The notes under the pieces: model-generated
Database searches by the model: none
What the model saw: the letters and a program-made list of their open reading frames with translations, nothing else
What the model was told of the DNA's origin: nothing
Program-made: the position numbers and the translations under genes
Shown: positions 56,766-64,000 of the stretch, in pieces
Position numbering within the stretch: the stretch's first letter is position 1
Layout of the letters: each line of letters begins with the position of its first letter
Source: Variovorax sp. PAMC28562
Lineage (GTDB): Bacteria > Pseudomonadota > Gammaproteobacteria > Burkholderiales > Burkholderiaceae_C
NCBI RefSeq assembly: GCF_014303735.1
Contig: NZ_CP060296.1
Location: 4,175,501 to 4,239,500, forward strand
Direction: 5' to 3'
Length of the DNA: 64,000 nt

Positions 56766-56827
56766 GGATCGATTGTAGAAACTCGGCACTTCACGATGCG
56801 ATTCAGCGCTCTCTAAAATGGTGGACT

Positions 56828-57613
56828 GTGCAAGAAATTTTGAATATCGCCGCTTACAAATTCGTAGGCATCGACGACGCGCCCATGCTGCGCGAAGACC
56901 TGCGTTCGCGTGCCCTGTCGACCGGCCTCATGGGCACGATTTTGCTGGCGCCAGAGGGCATCAACCTCTTTCTCGCCGGCGCCGCGGAGGCAGTGCGCGG
57001 ATTCCTGGCCGGTCTGCGCGCAGACGAACGTTTTGCCGACCTCGAAACCAAAGAAAGCTGGTCCGCCACACAGCCGTTTCGTCGCATGCTGGTGAAGTGC
57101 AAGCGAGAGATCATCCGCATGGACCATCCGGCGATTCAACCCGCAGCCGGTCGAGCGCCGGGCGTCGATGCGCTCACGCTGAAGCGCTGGCTCGACCAGG
57201 GTCATGACGATGCCGGCAAACAGATCGTCATGCTCGACACGCGCAACGCCTTCGAAGTCGACGAAGGCACGTTCGAAGGCGCCGTCGATTGGCGCATCGA
57301 CAAGTTCACGCAGTTTCCGCACGCGCTCGAAGAGCATCGCGAAGCACTGGTCGGCAAGACGGTCGTGAGCTTCTGCACCGGAGGCATCCGCTGCGAGAAG
57401 GCCGCCATCCTGATGCGCGAAGAAGGCGTGGCCGACGTGCTTCAACTCGAAGGCGGCATCCTCAAATACTTCGAGACGGTGGGCGGCGCGCACTACCGCG
57501 GCGACTGCTTCGTCTTCGACGGCCGCCGGGCGCTCGCACCCGACCTGAGCGCGCGCTCGACGCACGCCAGCGCTCGCGCACCCGAAGACCCGGACCTCGC
57601 AATCAAGCACTGA
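56828..57613 (+). CDS. trhO: tRNA uridine(34) hydroxylase TrhO, rhodanese-like
   Basis: The 261-aa protein starts with GTG at 56828 (then [15 protein letters not shown]). The N-terminal half is of the YceA type ([15 protein letters not shown]). The rhodanese half has the catalytic Cys in [14 protein letters not shown]. TrhO uses oxygen to make 5-hydroxyuridine at position 34 of tRNAs. No metal-type neighbours suggest a different role. It is divergent from dnaE with 62 bases between. Confidence 0.93.
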   Translation: MQEILNIAAYKFVGIDDAPMLREDLRSRALSTGLMGTILLAPEGINLFLAGAAEAVRGFLAGLRADERFADLETKESWSATQPFRRMLVKCKREIIRMDHPAIQPAAGRAPGVDALTLKRWLDQGHDDAGKQIVMLDTRNAFEVDEGTFEGAVDWRIDKFTQFPHALEEHREALVGKTVVSFCTGGIRCEKAAILMREEGVADVLQLEGGILKYFETVGGAHYRGDCFVFDGRRALAPDLSARSTHASARAPEDPDLAIKH

Positions 57614-57672
57614 TCGCGCACCTGCCAGTCTCGGCAGGTAGGCGTCAGGCAGGCTCGGATATTGTCCGCGCC

Positions 57673-58377
57673 ATGCGCATCCTCCTGGTTGAAGACGAAC
57701 TCGACATGGCCTCTTGGCTGGTCCGCGCGCTGACGCAAAGCGGCTTCGTAGCCGACCACGCGCCCGACGCACGCACGGCAGAGGCCTTCATGGACGGCAC
57801 CGAATACGACGCCATCGTGCTCGACCTGCAACTGCCCGACAAGCACGGCATGAGCGTGCTGGCCGACATGCGGGACGCCGACAACCGCACGCCGGTGTTG
57901 ATCCTGACCGCGCAAGGCGCGTTGCAAGACCGTGTGCGCGGCCTCAACCTCGGCGCCGACGACTTTCTGACGAAGCCCTTCGAGGTCGCCGAACTGGAGG
58001 CGCGCCTTGCGGCATTGGTCCGACGCAGTCGCGGACGACAACACCCGCGCATGCAATGTGCCTCGCTGTCGTACGACGGCGAGAGCCATGCCTTCTCGCT
58101 GCGCGGCACGTTGCTGCCGCTGACGCCGCGCGAACAGGCCGCGCTCACCGCCCTCTTGATGCGCACGGGCGCGCCGGTGAGCAAGTCGAACCTGTTCGGC
58201 AAGGTGTTCACCAACGACAGCACCGCGGGGCCCGACGCCATCGAGGTCGTGCTGCACCGGCTGCGGCGCAAGCTCGAGGGCAGCGACGTTCGCATCGTCA
58301 CCGTGCGCGGGCTGGGTTACATGCTCGAAAGCACCGGCGATGCCGTGGTCGATGCCGATGTCTCCAACGCGCGCTGA
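57673..58377 (+). CDS. OmpR-family response regulator, TctD-like (second copy)
   Basis: The protein has 234 aa from the ATG at 57673 (MRILLVEDE). The receiver has D8-E9, phospho-acceptor D51 (IVLDLQLPD) and the lysine in FLTKPFE. The winged-helix domain has LTPREQAALTALL and VRGLGYMLES. It overlaps the sensor gene by about 20 bases. It resembles the first regulator in the window and, like it, is next to tripartite tricarboxylate transporter genes. Confidence 0.88.
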   Translation: MRILLVEDELDMASWLVRALTQSGFVADHAPDARTAEAFMDGTEYDAIVLDLQLPDKHGMSVLADMRDADNRTPVLILTAQGALQDRVRGLNLGADDFLTKPFEVAELEARLAALVRRSRGRQHPRMQCASLSYDGESHAFSLRGTLLPLTPREQAALTALLMRTGAPVSKSNLFGKVFTNDSTAGPDAIEVVLHRLRRKLEGSDVRIVTVRGLGYMLESTGDAVVDADVSNAR

Positions 58378-59959
58378 CAAGAACACCGAGCCGCGTCGCT
58401 TCGGCATTCGGGCGCGGCTGCTCGCGTTGCTGCTGCCGGGCATCGTCGCGCTGCTCGCGCTCGACAGCTGGAACGACTATCACGCCCTTTCGGAAACCGT
58501 CGCCAACGCCTACGACCAGAGCCTGCTGGAACCGGTCAAGGCGCTCGGCAACAGCATCGTCGTGCGGCCAGACGGCAAGGTGCAGGTGCATGAAGCCTTC
58601 TCGGTCGAAGCGATGTTCGCGGCGACCAGTGCGCGCTACAAGCATCTGCATGTAGGCATCACGCCCGTGGGCACAGACGGGCCGGAGACCACGCTCATGG
58701 GCGTACCCGACTTGCCTCCGCCGCCGGTCGCGCCGCCTGAGCAAAGCGTAGGCAAGCCGGTCTTCTACGACGCCTGGTACCAGGGGCGACCGGTGCGCAT
58801 CGCGGCGCTGCGGCAGACCGTGTACGACACCCGCAGCACTCACGACATCCAAGGCGCCGGCGACACCAGCAGCAACGCCGCATGGCAGGTACTGATCCAG
58901 GCCGCCGAAAGCACTGGTCCGCGCACGCGTGCGGTCAACGAGTCGCTACAACAGGAACTGTGGCGCGATGCCCGGATGCTGCTGGTGGTCACGCTACTCG
59001 TCTGGCTAGGCGTCGCATGGACGCTGCGCCCGCTCGAAAGGTTGCGGGCCTCACTGCGCGAGCGTCAGCCCGACGACTTGAAACCGCTCGACCCGACCGG
59101 CATACCGCAGGAGGTGATGCCGCTGGTCGACGCCGTCAACCACCACATCGAAAGCCACCGCACGATGGTGGCCGAGCATTCGCAGTTCCTTGCAGACGCA
59201 TCGCATCAACTGCGCACGCCGCTCGCGATCCTGTCGATCCAGGCCGGCTATGCAGTGCGTGAAACCGACCCCGAGCGCATGCGCGAATCGCTGCGGGCCA
59301 TCGTGACGCAACTGGCGCGCACGCGTCGGCTCAGCGAGCAATTGCTGGCATTGGCACATGCGACGCACCAGGACAACGCGGGTGGCGCGCCTGCGCTCGT
59401 CGACCTCAACGCCGTGGCGCGCGCCGTGGTGCTTCAGTACCTGCCGCTCGCGCGGGAAAACGATCAGGATCTGGGCTGGATCGATGCGCGTGGCGACCTC
59501 CCCTTCGAGCGCACGGATGAAGCCGCAGCGGGCGATGCAGACGGCGAACCCACGCGGCCGGTGCTGCCCGTGCATGCGAACGAAGCCGAACTCCACGAGG
59601 TGCTGTCGAACCTCGTGCACAACGCCATCAAGTACACGCCGCGCGGCGGCAGCATCACCGTGTCCGTACGGCGCGATGCGCGCTATGCGCTGGCTGAGGT
59701 CTGCGACAGCGGACCGGGCATCAGTGCAGATCGGCGTGCCAGCGTGTTCCAGCGCTTTCAGCGAGACGCGTCGAGCGATGCGCGCGCCACGCAGGGCGCA
59801 GGCCTCGGGCTCACCATCGCGCGCAGCTACGCGCGCCGCAACCACGGCGACATCGAACTGGCGGATGCCGGAAGTGCGGACGGTGCGAGCGGGCCTGCCA
59901 GCACAGCGGGTGCGGGGCTCCGTGCGACCCTTCGTTTACCCTTAGCGAACCTTAAGTGA
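58358..59959 (+). CDS. Sensor histidine kinase, TctE-like (second copy)
   Basis: The protein has 533 aa from the ATG at 58358; ATG codons at 58340 and 58352 are alternatives. TM1 (about 19-36) and TM2 (about 207-222) flank a periplasmic domain longer than in the first copy because of a Pro-rich insert (about 117-128). H283 in ASHQLRTPLA is the phospho-acceptor, and the ATPase has NLVHNAIKYTPRGG, CDSGPGI and GLGLTIA. It probably detects a carboxylate and controls the downstream tctBA genes. Confidence 0.88.
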   Translation: MSPTRADKNTEPRRFGIRARLLALLLPGIVALLALDSWNDYHALSETVANAYDQSLLEPVKALGNSIVVRPDGKVQVHEAFSVEAMFAATSARYKHLHVGITPVGTDGPETTLMGVPDLPPPPVAPPEQSVGKPVFYDAWYQGRPVRIAALRQTVYDTRSTHDIQGAGDTSSNAAWQVLIQAAESTGPRTRAVNESLQQELWRDARMLLVVTLLVWLGVAWTLRPLERLRASLRERQPDDLKPLDPTGIPQEVMPLVDAVNHHIESHRTMVAEHSQFLADASHQLRTPLAILSIQAGYAVRETDPERMRESLRAIVTQLARTRRLSEQLLALAHATHQDNAGGAPALVDLNAVARAVVLQYLPLARENDQDLGWIDARGDLPFERTDEAAAGDADGEPTRPVLPVHANEAELHEVLSNLVHNAIKYTPRGGSITVSVRRDARYALAEVCDSGPGISADRRASVFQRFQRDASSDARATQGAGLGLTIARSYARRNHGDIELADAGSADGASGPASTAGAGLRATLRLPLANLK

Positions 59960-59999
59960 TTACACGTATTTTGGGCGTCGACCGGGCTGCAGAGAGCCC

Positions 60000-60021
60000 A
60001 TCGAAAGCCGATTGAAAGGCT
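60000..60021 (+). promoter_or_regulatory. 11-bp-spaced direct repeat before tctB
   Basis: ATCGAAAGCCG (60000) and ATTGAAAGGCT (60011) are adjacent near-copies, a spacing suited to an OmpR-family dimer. They sit 38-59 bases before the tctB start. The second copy contains TTGAAA, a possible -35 box, but I find no good -10. Candidate site for the second TctD-like regulator. Confidence 0.35.
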
Positions 60022-60058
60022 CCATTTCTAGACTGCCTGCTCCAATCGAAGGAGACAT

Positions 60059-60577
60059 ATGCAAGAGCAGCAAGCCGGTGCGCCCGGGGCGACATCGCCC
60101 CTCAAGGCCCGGTTCAAGAAGGATTATTACGGCGGCGCGCTGATGGTGCTGGTCGGCGTCGCGGCCGCAGTCGCCGGCGTCGACTACCGCGTCGGCCAAC
60201 TCGCGCGCATGGGGCCGGGCTTCTTCCCGGTCGCGTTGGGCTCGTTGCTTGCGCTGGTCGGCGTCATGATCGCTGCGTCCGCGCGCAACCCGAAGCCATC
60301 CGCAGAACCTGCCGTGTCGCACGGCCATCCCGGCGGCATGCCGGACATTCGCGGTGGTGTCTGCATCGTGCTGGCCATCCTGGCCTTCCTGCTGCTGGGC
60401 GTGTACGGCGGCCTGCTGCCGGCGACCTTTGCCATCGTCTTCATCTCGGCACTGGGCGACCGCGACAACACGCTGATCGAAGCCGGACTGCTGTCGCTCG
60501 CCATGTCGGCCATCGCCGTCGTGGTGTTCTGGTGGGCGCTGCAACTGCAGCTGCCGCTCTTCCAGTGGGGCGGCTGA
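60059..60577 (+). CDS. tctB: Tripartite tricarboxylate transporter small membrane subunit TctB
   Basis: The 172-aa protein has four predicted transmembrane segments (about 25-42, 60-78, 99-125 and 138-160). It contains the TctB-like RMGPGFFPVALG. With TctA it forms the membrane part of a TTT transporter. The ribosome site GAAGGAGACAT is the same as that before the tctC-like gene at the left edge of the window. tctA starts four bases after its stop. Confidence 0.88.
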   Translation: MQEQQAGAPGATSPLKARFKKDYYGGALMVLVGVAAAVAGVDYRVGQLARMGPGFFPVALGSLLALVGVMIAASARNPKPSAEPAVSHGHPGGMPDIRGGVCIVLAILAFLLLGVYGGLLPATFAIVFISALGDRDNTLIEAGLLSLAMSAIAVVVFWWALQLQLPLFQWGG

Positions 60578-60581
60578 CACC

Positions 60582-62141
60582 ATGATCTCGCAATCGCTTC
60601 ATGACCTTTGGTTCGGCTTCGGCGTGGCCTTTCAGGGCACCAACCTGCTGTGGTCCTTCTTTGGCGTGCTGGTCGGCAATTTGATCGGCGTGCTGCCGGG
60701 CATGGGTGCGCTCCAAGCCATCTCGATCCTGCTGCCGCTCACCTACGTGATGCATCCGGTGCCCGCCATCCTGATGCTGGCCGGTATCTTCTACGGCTCG
60801 CAGTACGGCGGCGCCATCGGTGCCATCCTGCTGAACATGCCCTCGCATCCGCCGCATGCGGTGACCTGTCTCGACGGGTACCCGATGACCAAGCAGGGCA
60901 AGGGCGGGGTCGCGCTGGGCATCACGATGATCGCCTCGTTCTTCGCGGCATCGGTCGGCATCATCGTCATGATCTTTGCGTCGCCGTTGCTGGTGCAGAT
61001 CGCCTTCAAGTTCGGCCCGACCGAGATCTTCTCGATCATGTTGCTGGGTTTGCTGGCAGGCTCGACCATGTCGCGCGGCTCGCCGCTCAAGGGCGTGGCG
61101 ATGACGCTGTTCGGCCTGTTGTGCGGCGTGGTCGGCACCGACGTCAACAGCGGCAGCTTTCGCTTTGCCTTCGGCCTGCCGGAGTTGAGCGACGGCCTCG
61201 AGCTCACCGCCATTTCGATGGGCCTGTTCGGCGTGGCCGACTTCCTGCTCAACGTGAACCGCATGAAAGCCGTCGGCAGCAGCGCCAAGCTCACCCTGGC
61301 CGACATGCGTCCGAGCAAAGCCGAGCTGAAGCGTGCCTTCCCAGCAATAATTCGGGGCACTATCGTCGGCACCGTGTTCGGTGCGATGCCGGGCACCGGC
61401 CCGACCATCACGACCTTCATCGCGTACGCGCTGGAACGCAAGGTTTCGAAGACGCCGCACAAGTTCGGCACCGGCATGATCGAAGGCGTGGCGGGCCCCG
61501 AAGCGTCGGCGCACTCCAAGACGCAGGTCGACTTCATCCCCACCATGAGCCTTGGCATTCCGGGCGACGCGGTGATGGCACTGATCCTCGGCGCGCTGCT
61601 GATTCAGGGCATCCAGCCCGGCCCGCAACTGATCACCGAGCATCCGGACATCTTCTGGGGCCTGATCGCCAGCTTCTGGATCGGCAACGTCATTTTGGTG
61701 GTGCTCAACGTGCCGCTCATCGGCGTCTGGGTCAAGCTCTTGCGCGTGCCCTACAAGTACCTGTTCCCGGCTGCGATGTTCTTCATCGCGGTGGGTGTCT
61801 ACAGCACGCAGAACAGCTTGTTTCAGATCTGGGAAGTGCTGGCCTTCGGCCTGATCGGCGCCTTGCTGATGTCACTTGATTTTTCGGTCGCACCGATTCT
61901 TCTGGGTTTCGTCCTCGGGCCGATGGTCGAAGAGAATTTTCGCCGTGCGCTGTTGCTTTCGCGCGGGGACATGACGGTGTTCGTGACACGGCCGATCAGC
62001 GGCACCTTCATCGGTTTGTGCGTGCTGCTGTTGGCCGGCGTGCTCTTCTCGGCATGGCGCAGCCGCCATGGTGAGACGCCGGTGCCGGGTCTCGACCTGC
62101 CCCAGCCACCGATCGACGCCACCCCGGCGGTCAACGAGTAA
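60582..62141 (+). CDS. tctA: Tripartite tricarboxylate transporter large membrane subunit TctA
   Basis: The 519-aa protein has about twelve transmembrane helices. Family-conserved loops are GVLPGMGALQAISILLP, PSHPPHAVTCLDGYPM, MPGTGPTITTFIAYA and EASAHSKTQVDFIPTMSLG. It is the carboxylate-conducting subunit. No receptor (TctC/Bug) gene is downstream, so a receptor from another locus must serve it. It ends 42 bases before the convergent pirin gene. Confidence 0.95.
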   Translation: MISQSLHDLWFGFGVAFQGTNLLWSFFGVLVGNLIGVLPGMGALQAISILLPLTYVMHPVPAILMLAGIFYGSQYGGAIGAILLNMPSHPPHAVTCLDGYPMTKQGKGGVALGITMIASFFAASVGIIVMIFASPLLVQIAFKFGPTEIFSIMLLGLLAGSTMSRGSPLKGVAMTLFGLLCGVVGTDVNSGSFRFAFGLPELSDGLELTAISMGLFGVADFLLNVNRMKAVGSSAKLTLADMRPSKAELKRAFPAIIRGTIVGTVFGAMPGTGPTITTFIAYALERKVSKTPHKFGTGMIEGVAGPEASAHSKTQVDFIPTMSLGIPGDAVMALILGALLIQGIQPGPQLITEHPDIFWGLIASFWIGNVILVVLNVPLIGVWVKLLRVPYKYLFPAAMFFIAVGVYSTQNSLFQIWEVLAFGLIGALLMSLDFSVAPILLGFVLGPMVEENFRRALLLSRGDMTVFVTRPISGTFIGLCVLLLAGVLFSAWRSRHGETPVPGLDLPQPPIDATPAVNE

Positions 62142-62183
62142 GCAACGAACGATCGGCCCTGCGGGGTCGATCCGAGCCGACGA

Positions 62184-63104
62184 TCAAACCGGCGTGCTTT
62201 TAACGTCCGGCTCCTGGGCCCCGAACGGGTGCCCCGGCAGCGGAATGAACTCCGTCTCCCCTGGCACATGGCCCATGCGCTGGGCGGACCAGTCGGCGCC
62301 GGCCTGCAGGATTCGCTCCTTGCGGCTCGAGACGAAATTCCAGGTGATGTAGCGCGGCCCATCGAGCGGCTCGCCGCCGATCACCACGAGTTGCACATCG
62401 GCCGATGCGTGCAGCATGGCTCCCGCACCTTCCTGAAGAAACGCCATCGTGTGCGCTGGCACGTGCGTGCCATCGACCGACACATCGCCGTCGACCGCAT
62501 ACACAGCGAGCTCGGGTGCCAGCGCCGGCAGTACGAAACTCGCGCCGGCCTTCAACTGCACATCGAGGTAGACGGTCGGCGCATACGTCTTCACAGGCGA
62601 CGTCTCGCCGAACGCGCTGCCGACGAGCACGCGCACCTTGGCGCCCTGCTCTTCGCACGATGGGATGTCCGCTGCAGCCGTATGCGCGAAATTGGGCTCG
62701 GCCTCTTCATGCGCCAGCGGCAGGGCGGCCCATAGCTGCAAGCCGTGGTTGACGTAGGTGTCGCTCTTCCGTTGATCCGGCTTGCGCTCGGAGTGCACGA
62801 TGCCGCGACCCGACGTCATCCAGTTGATGGCGCCGGGGCGAATTTCCTGCGTATTGCCGAGGCTGTCGCGATGCATCATCGCGCCCTCGAAAAGATAGGT
62901 GACCGTGGCCAGGCCGATGTGCGGATGCGGCCGCACATCGTGCTCGCTGCCCGGTGTTTCGGTGGCAGGGCCGAAGTGATCGAAGAACACGAAAGGCCCG
63001 ACCGATCGGCGCTTGGCCGAGGGCAAAAGGCGGCGAACTTTAAAGCCGCCGCCGAGGTCTTTGTCGGCCGGTGTCAGCAGTTGAGGTGCAGTCATGGCCG
63101 ACAT
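62184..63104 (-). CDS. Pirin family protein
   Basis: The 306-aa bicupin (start at 63104, or three codons later) has FVFFDHFGP, VRPHPHIGLATVTYLFEGA and GRGIVHSER, the metal-site region of pirins with His residues and Glu. Bacterial pirins include quercetinase-like dioxygenases and regulators of central enzymes; the activity here is unknown. It is followed upstream on the same strand by a flavodoxin-like gene. Confidence 0.9.
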   Translation of the reverse strand: MSAMTAPQLLTPADKDLGGGFKVRRLLPSAKRRSVGPFVFFDHFGPATETPGSEHDVRPHPHIGLATVTYLFEGAMMHRDSLGNTQEIRPGAINWMTSGRGIVHSERKPDQRKSDTYVNHGLQLWAALPLAHEEAEPNFAHTAAADIPSCEEQGAKVRVLVGSAFGETSPVKTYAPTVYLDVQLKAGASFVLPALAPELAVYAVDGDVSVDGTHVPAHTMAFLQEGAGAMLHASADVQLVVIGGEPLDGPRYITWNFVSSRKERILQAGADWSAQRMGHVPGETEFIPLPGHPFGAQEPDVKSTPV

Positions 63105-63110
63105 GTTGCA

Positions 63111-63674
63111 TCAGGCTTTTGCAGAAGCCCAGCGTGCGCTGGCCTTGGCCACGCGCTCGCCGAAAAGGCGTGCGGTGTCGAGGTCGCCCTGCTGCATTTC
63201 GGCCGGCGACGAATCCGATGGCGACTGCGCCATGGCGCCGCTGAAAGAACCGACGTAGTTGACATCGTTGCGTTGCGCCGCCTTGCTGTTGCTCGGCATG
63301 ATGGCCGTGCCGACCCAGAGACCGCCCTGCTGCATTGCCAGCGTGAAAAGGTAATGCAGCGTCGAGAGCTTGTCGCCGTTCATGGTGGCGCTGTTGGTGA
63401 AGCCGGCGAACATCTTGTCTTTCCAGGCTTGCGAGAACCATGGCTTGGACGAGGCGTCCGCGAACTTCTTGAACTGCCAGCTCACACTGCCCATGTAGGT
63501 CGGCGAGCCCATGACGATGGCATCGGCTGCTGCCAGGGTCTCCCAGCCGCCTTCAGGCAAGTTGCCGTCGGCATCGATCTGCACCAGCTCGGCGCCGGCG
63601 CCTTCCGCAACGGCTTGCGCCATGCGCAGGGTATGGCCGTAGCCGGAATGAAAAACGACTGCGATCTTGGACAT
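63111..63674 (-). CDS. Flavodoxin-fold NAD(P)H-dependent oxidoreductase
   Basis: The 187-aa protein has the FMN phosphate loop VVFHSGYGHTLRMAQAVAEGA (shown as HSGYGHT) and the second FMN loop MGSPTYMGSVSWQFKKF. It belongs to the flavodoxin/WrbA-like quinone reductase group. It may reduce quinones or act as an electron carrier. It lies just upstream of the pirin gene (6 bases between), so the two, and perhaps the DoxX gene, are one operon of redox-related functions. Confidence 0.85.
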   Translation of the reverse strand: MSKIAVVFHSGYGHTLRMAQAVAEGAGAELVQIDADGNLPEGGWETLAAADAIVMGSPTYMGSVSWQFKKFADASSKPWFSQAWKDKMFAGFTNSATMNGDKLSTLHYLFTLAMQQGGLWVGTAIMPSNSKAAQRNDVNYVGSFSGAMAQSPSDSSPAEMQQGDLDTARLFGERVAKASARWASAKA

Positions 63675-63722
63675 GTTGATTTTTTCGGAGATTGAGGTGT
63701 TGGGTGGAGTGGATGCAGCGAC

Positions 63723-64000
63723 TCAGCGCTTGTCGATGCTCAAACGGCCGGCACCGAAAGCAGCGAGCGCGAGCAGGCCGCCGGCAATGGCAATGTTCTT
63801 GTCGAAGTTGATCTTTGTGCCCATCACCTTGGCGACGTCCACAGCCCAGTACTTGTGGAAAGCCAGCGCAGCAGCCACGGTGAACACAGCCAGCACGATG
63901 GCGACGATGCGGGTTTTGAAGCCGAGCAGCAGCGCGATGCCGAAGCCAAGTTCCACGATGATCGCGATCACCGCGGCCACTTCGGGCAACGGCAGGCCAG
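63723..64000 (-). CDS. DoxX-family membrane protein, partial
   Basis: The minus-strand frame continues off the right edge; about 92 codons are seen. The visible part has GLPLPEVAAV, a helix with VELGFGIALLLGFKTRIVA, and AFHKYWAVD, as in DoxX proteins. The family consists of small four-helix membrane proteins linked to quinone or sulfur redox and oxidative stress. It is 48 bases upstream of the flavodoxin gene on the same strand. Confidence 0.85.
   Translation of the reverse strand, partial: GLPLPEVAAVIAIIVELGFGIALLLGFKTRIVAIVLAVFTVAAALAFHKYWAVDVAKVMGTKINFDKNIAIAGGLLALAAFGAGRLSIDKR

Noticed and set aside
53418..56816. A 1132-codon open frame on the plus strand
   Set aside because: It lies antisense to dnaE, which has complete family motifs. 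The opposing frame is a composition artefact of high-GC coding DNA.
62151..62172. Hairpin GATCGGCC/GGTCGATC between tctA and pirin
   Set aside because: One G-U pair and no T-run on either strand; too weak to call a terminator.

Overview
The window is a high-GC betaproteobacterial chromosome segment, most likely from the Comamonadaceae (Variovorax/Polaromonas/Rhodoferax-like). The evidence is synteny and gene content: a Bug/Tct transport locus, an MXKDX-repeat protein, fused RibBA with a dead cyclohydrolase half, and the order glyA-nrdR-pilus genes-ribD-ribE-ribBA-ribH-nusB. The genus is an inference, because no rRNA is present. Nearly all of the sequence is ordinary, well-packed chromosome. 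I see no IS element, prophage or CRISPR array.

Left part (1-9.7 kb): the end of a Bug-type tricarboxylate receptor gene is divergent from a TctD/TctE-like two-component pair, with three 11-bp-spaced repeats between them. Then come Hsp15, an I78 inhibitor lipoprotein, a PPK2 polyphosphate kinase, two small unknown proteins, a zinc-ribbon Ser/Thr kinase coupled to an OmpA-type lipoprotein, and a TorF-type outer-membrane protein.

Phototrophy island (9.7-18.4 kb): a xanthorhodopsin-like proton pump is followed without gaps by crtI, crtB, crtY and blh, enough to make retinal from GGPP. A MerR-type regulator follows. A perfect 9+9 inverted repeat of MerR/LitR-like sequence precedes the rhodopsin. 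Next to this lie a fasciclin-domain protein, an MXKDX-repeat protein and an ECF sigma factor. Together they look like a light and photo-oxidative stress locus.

Housekeeping part (18.5-37 kb): a low-GC orphan gene sits at the 3' side of tRNA-Ser(GCU). It is followed by lysC, tilS, accA, a 3-methyladenine glycosylase and cysS on the minus strand. Then come a TPR protein, two cyclophilins, lpxH and mtfA (plus), very large DUF349 and DUF748/AsmA-like proteins (minus), an AT-rich gene-free patch and a lytic transglycosylase.

Right part (36.8-64 kb): a clear ZTP (pfl) riboswitch precedes glyA, then nrdR, a minor-pilin operon (fimT-pilV-pilW-pilX-pilY1-pilE), the riboflavin operon, nusB, an aminotransferase, and ybgC-tolQ-tolR-tolA without tolB/pal. 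dnaE converges on tolA. trhO, a second TctD/TctE-like pair and tctB-tctA follow. The window closes with pirin, a flavodoxin-like protein and a partial DoxX gene.

The most interesting material is the retinal/rhodopsin island with its candidate operator and unusual regulator, the candidate ECF regulon beside it, the ZTP riboswitch, the kinase-OmpA pair, and the candidate response-regulator repeat arrays at the two Tct loci.
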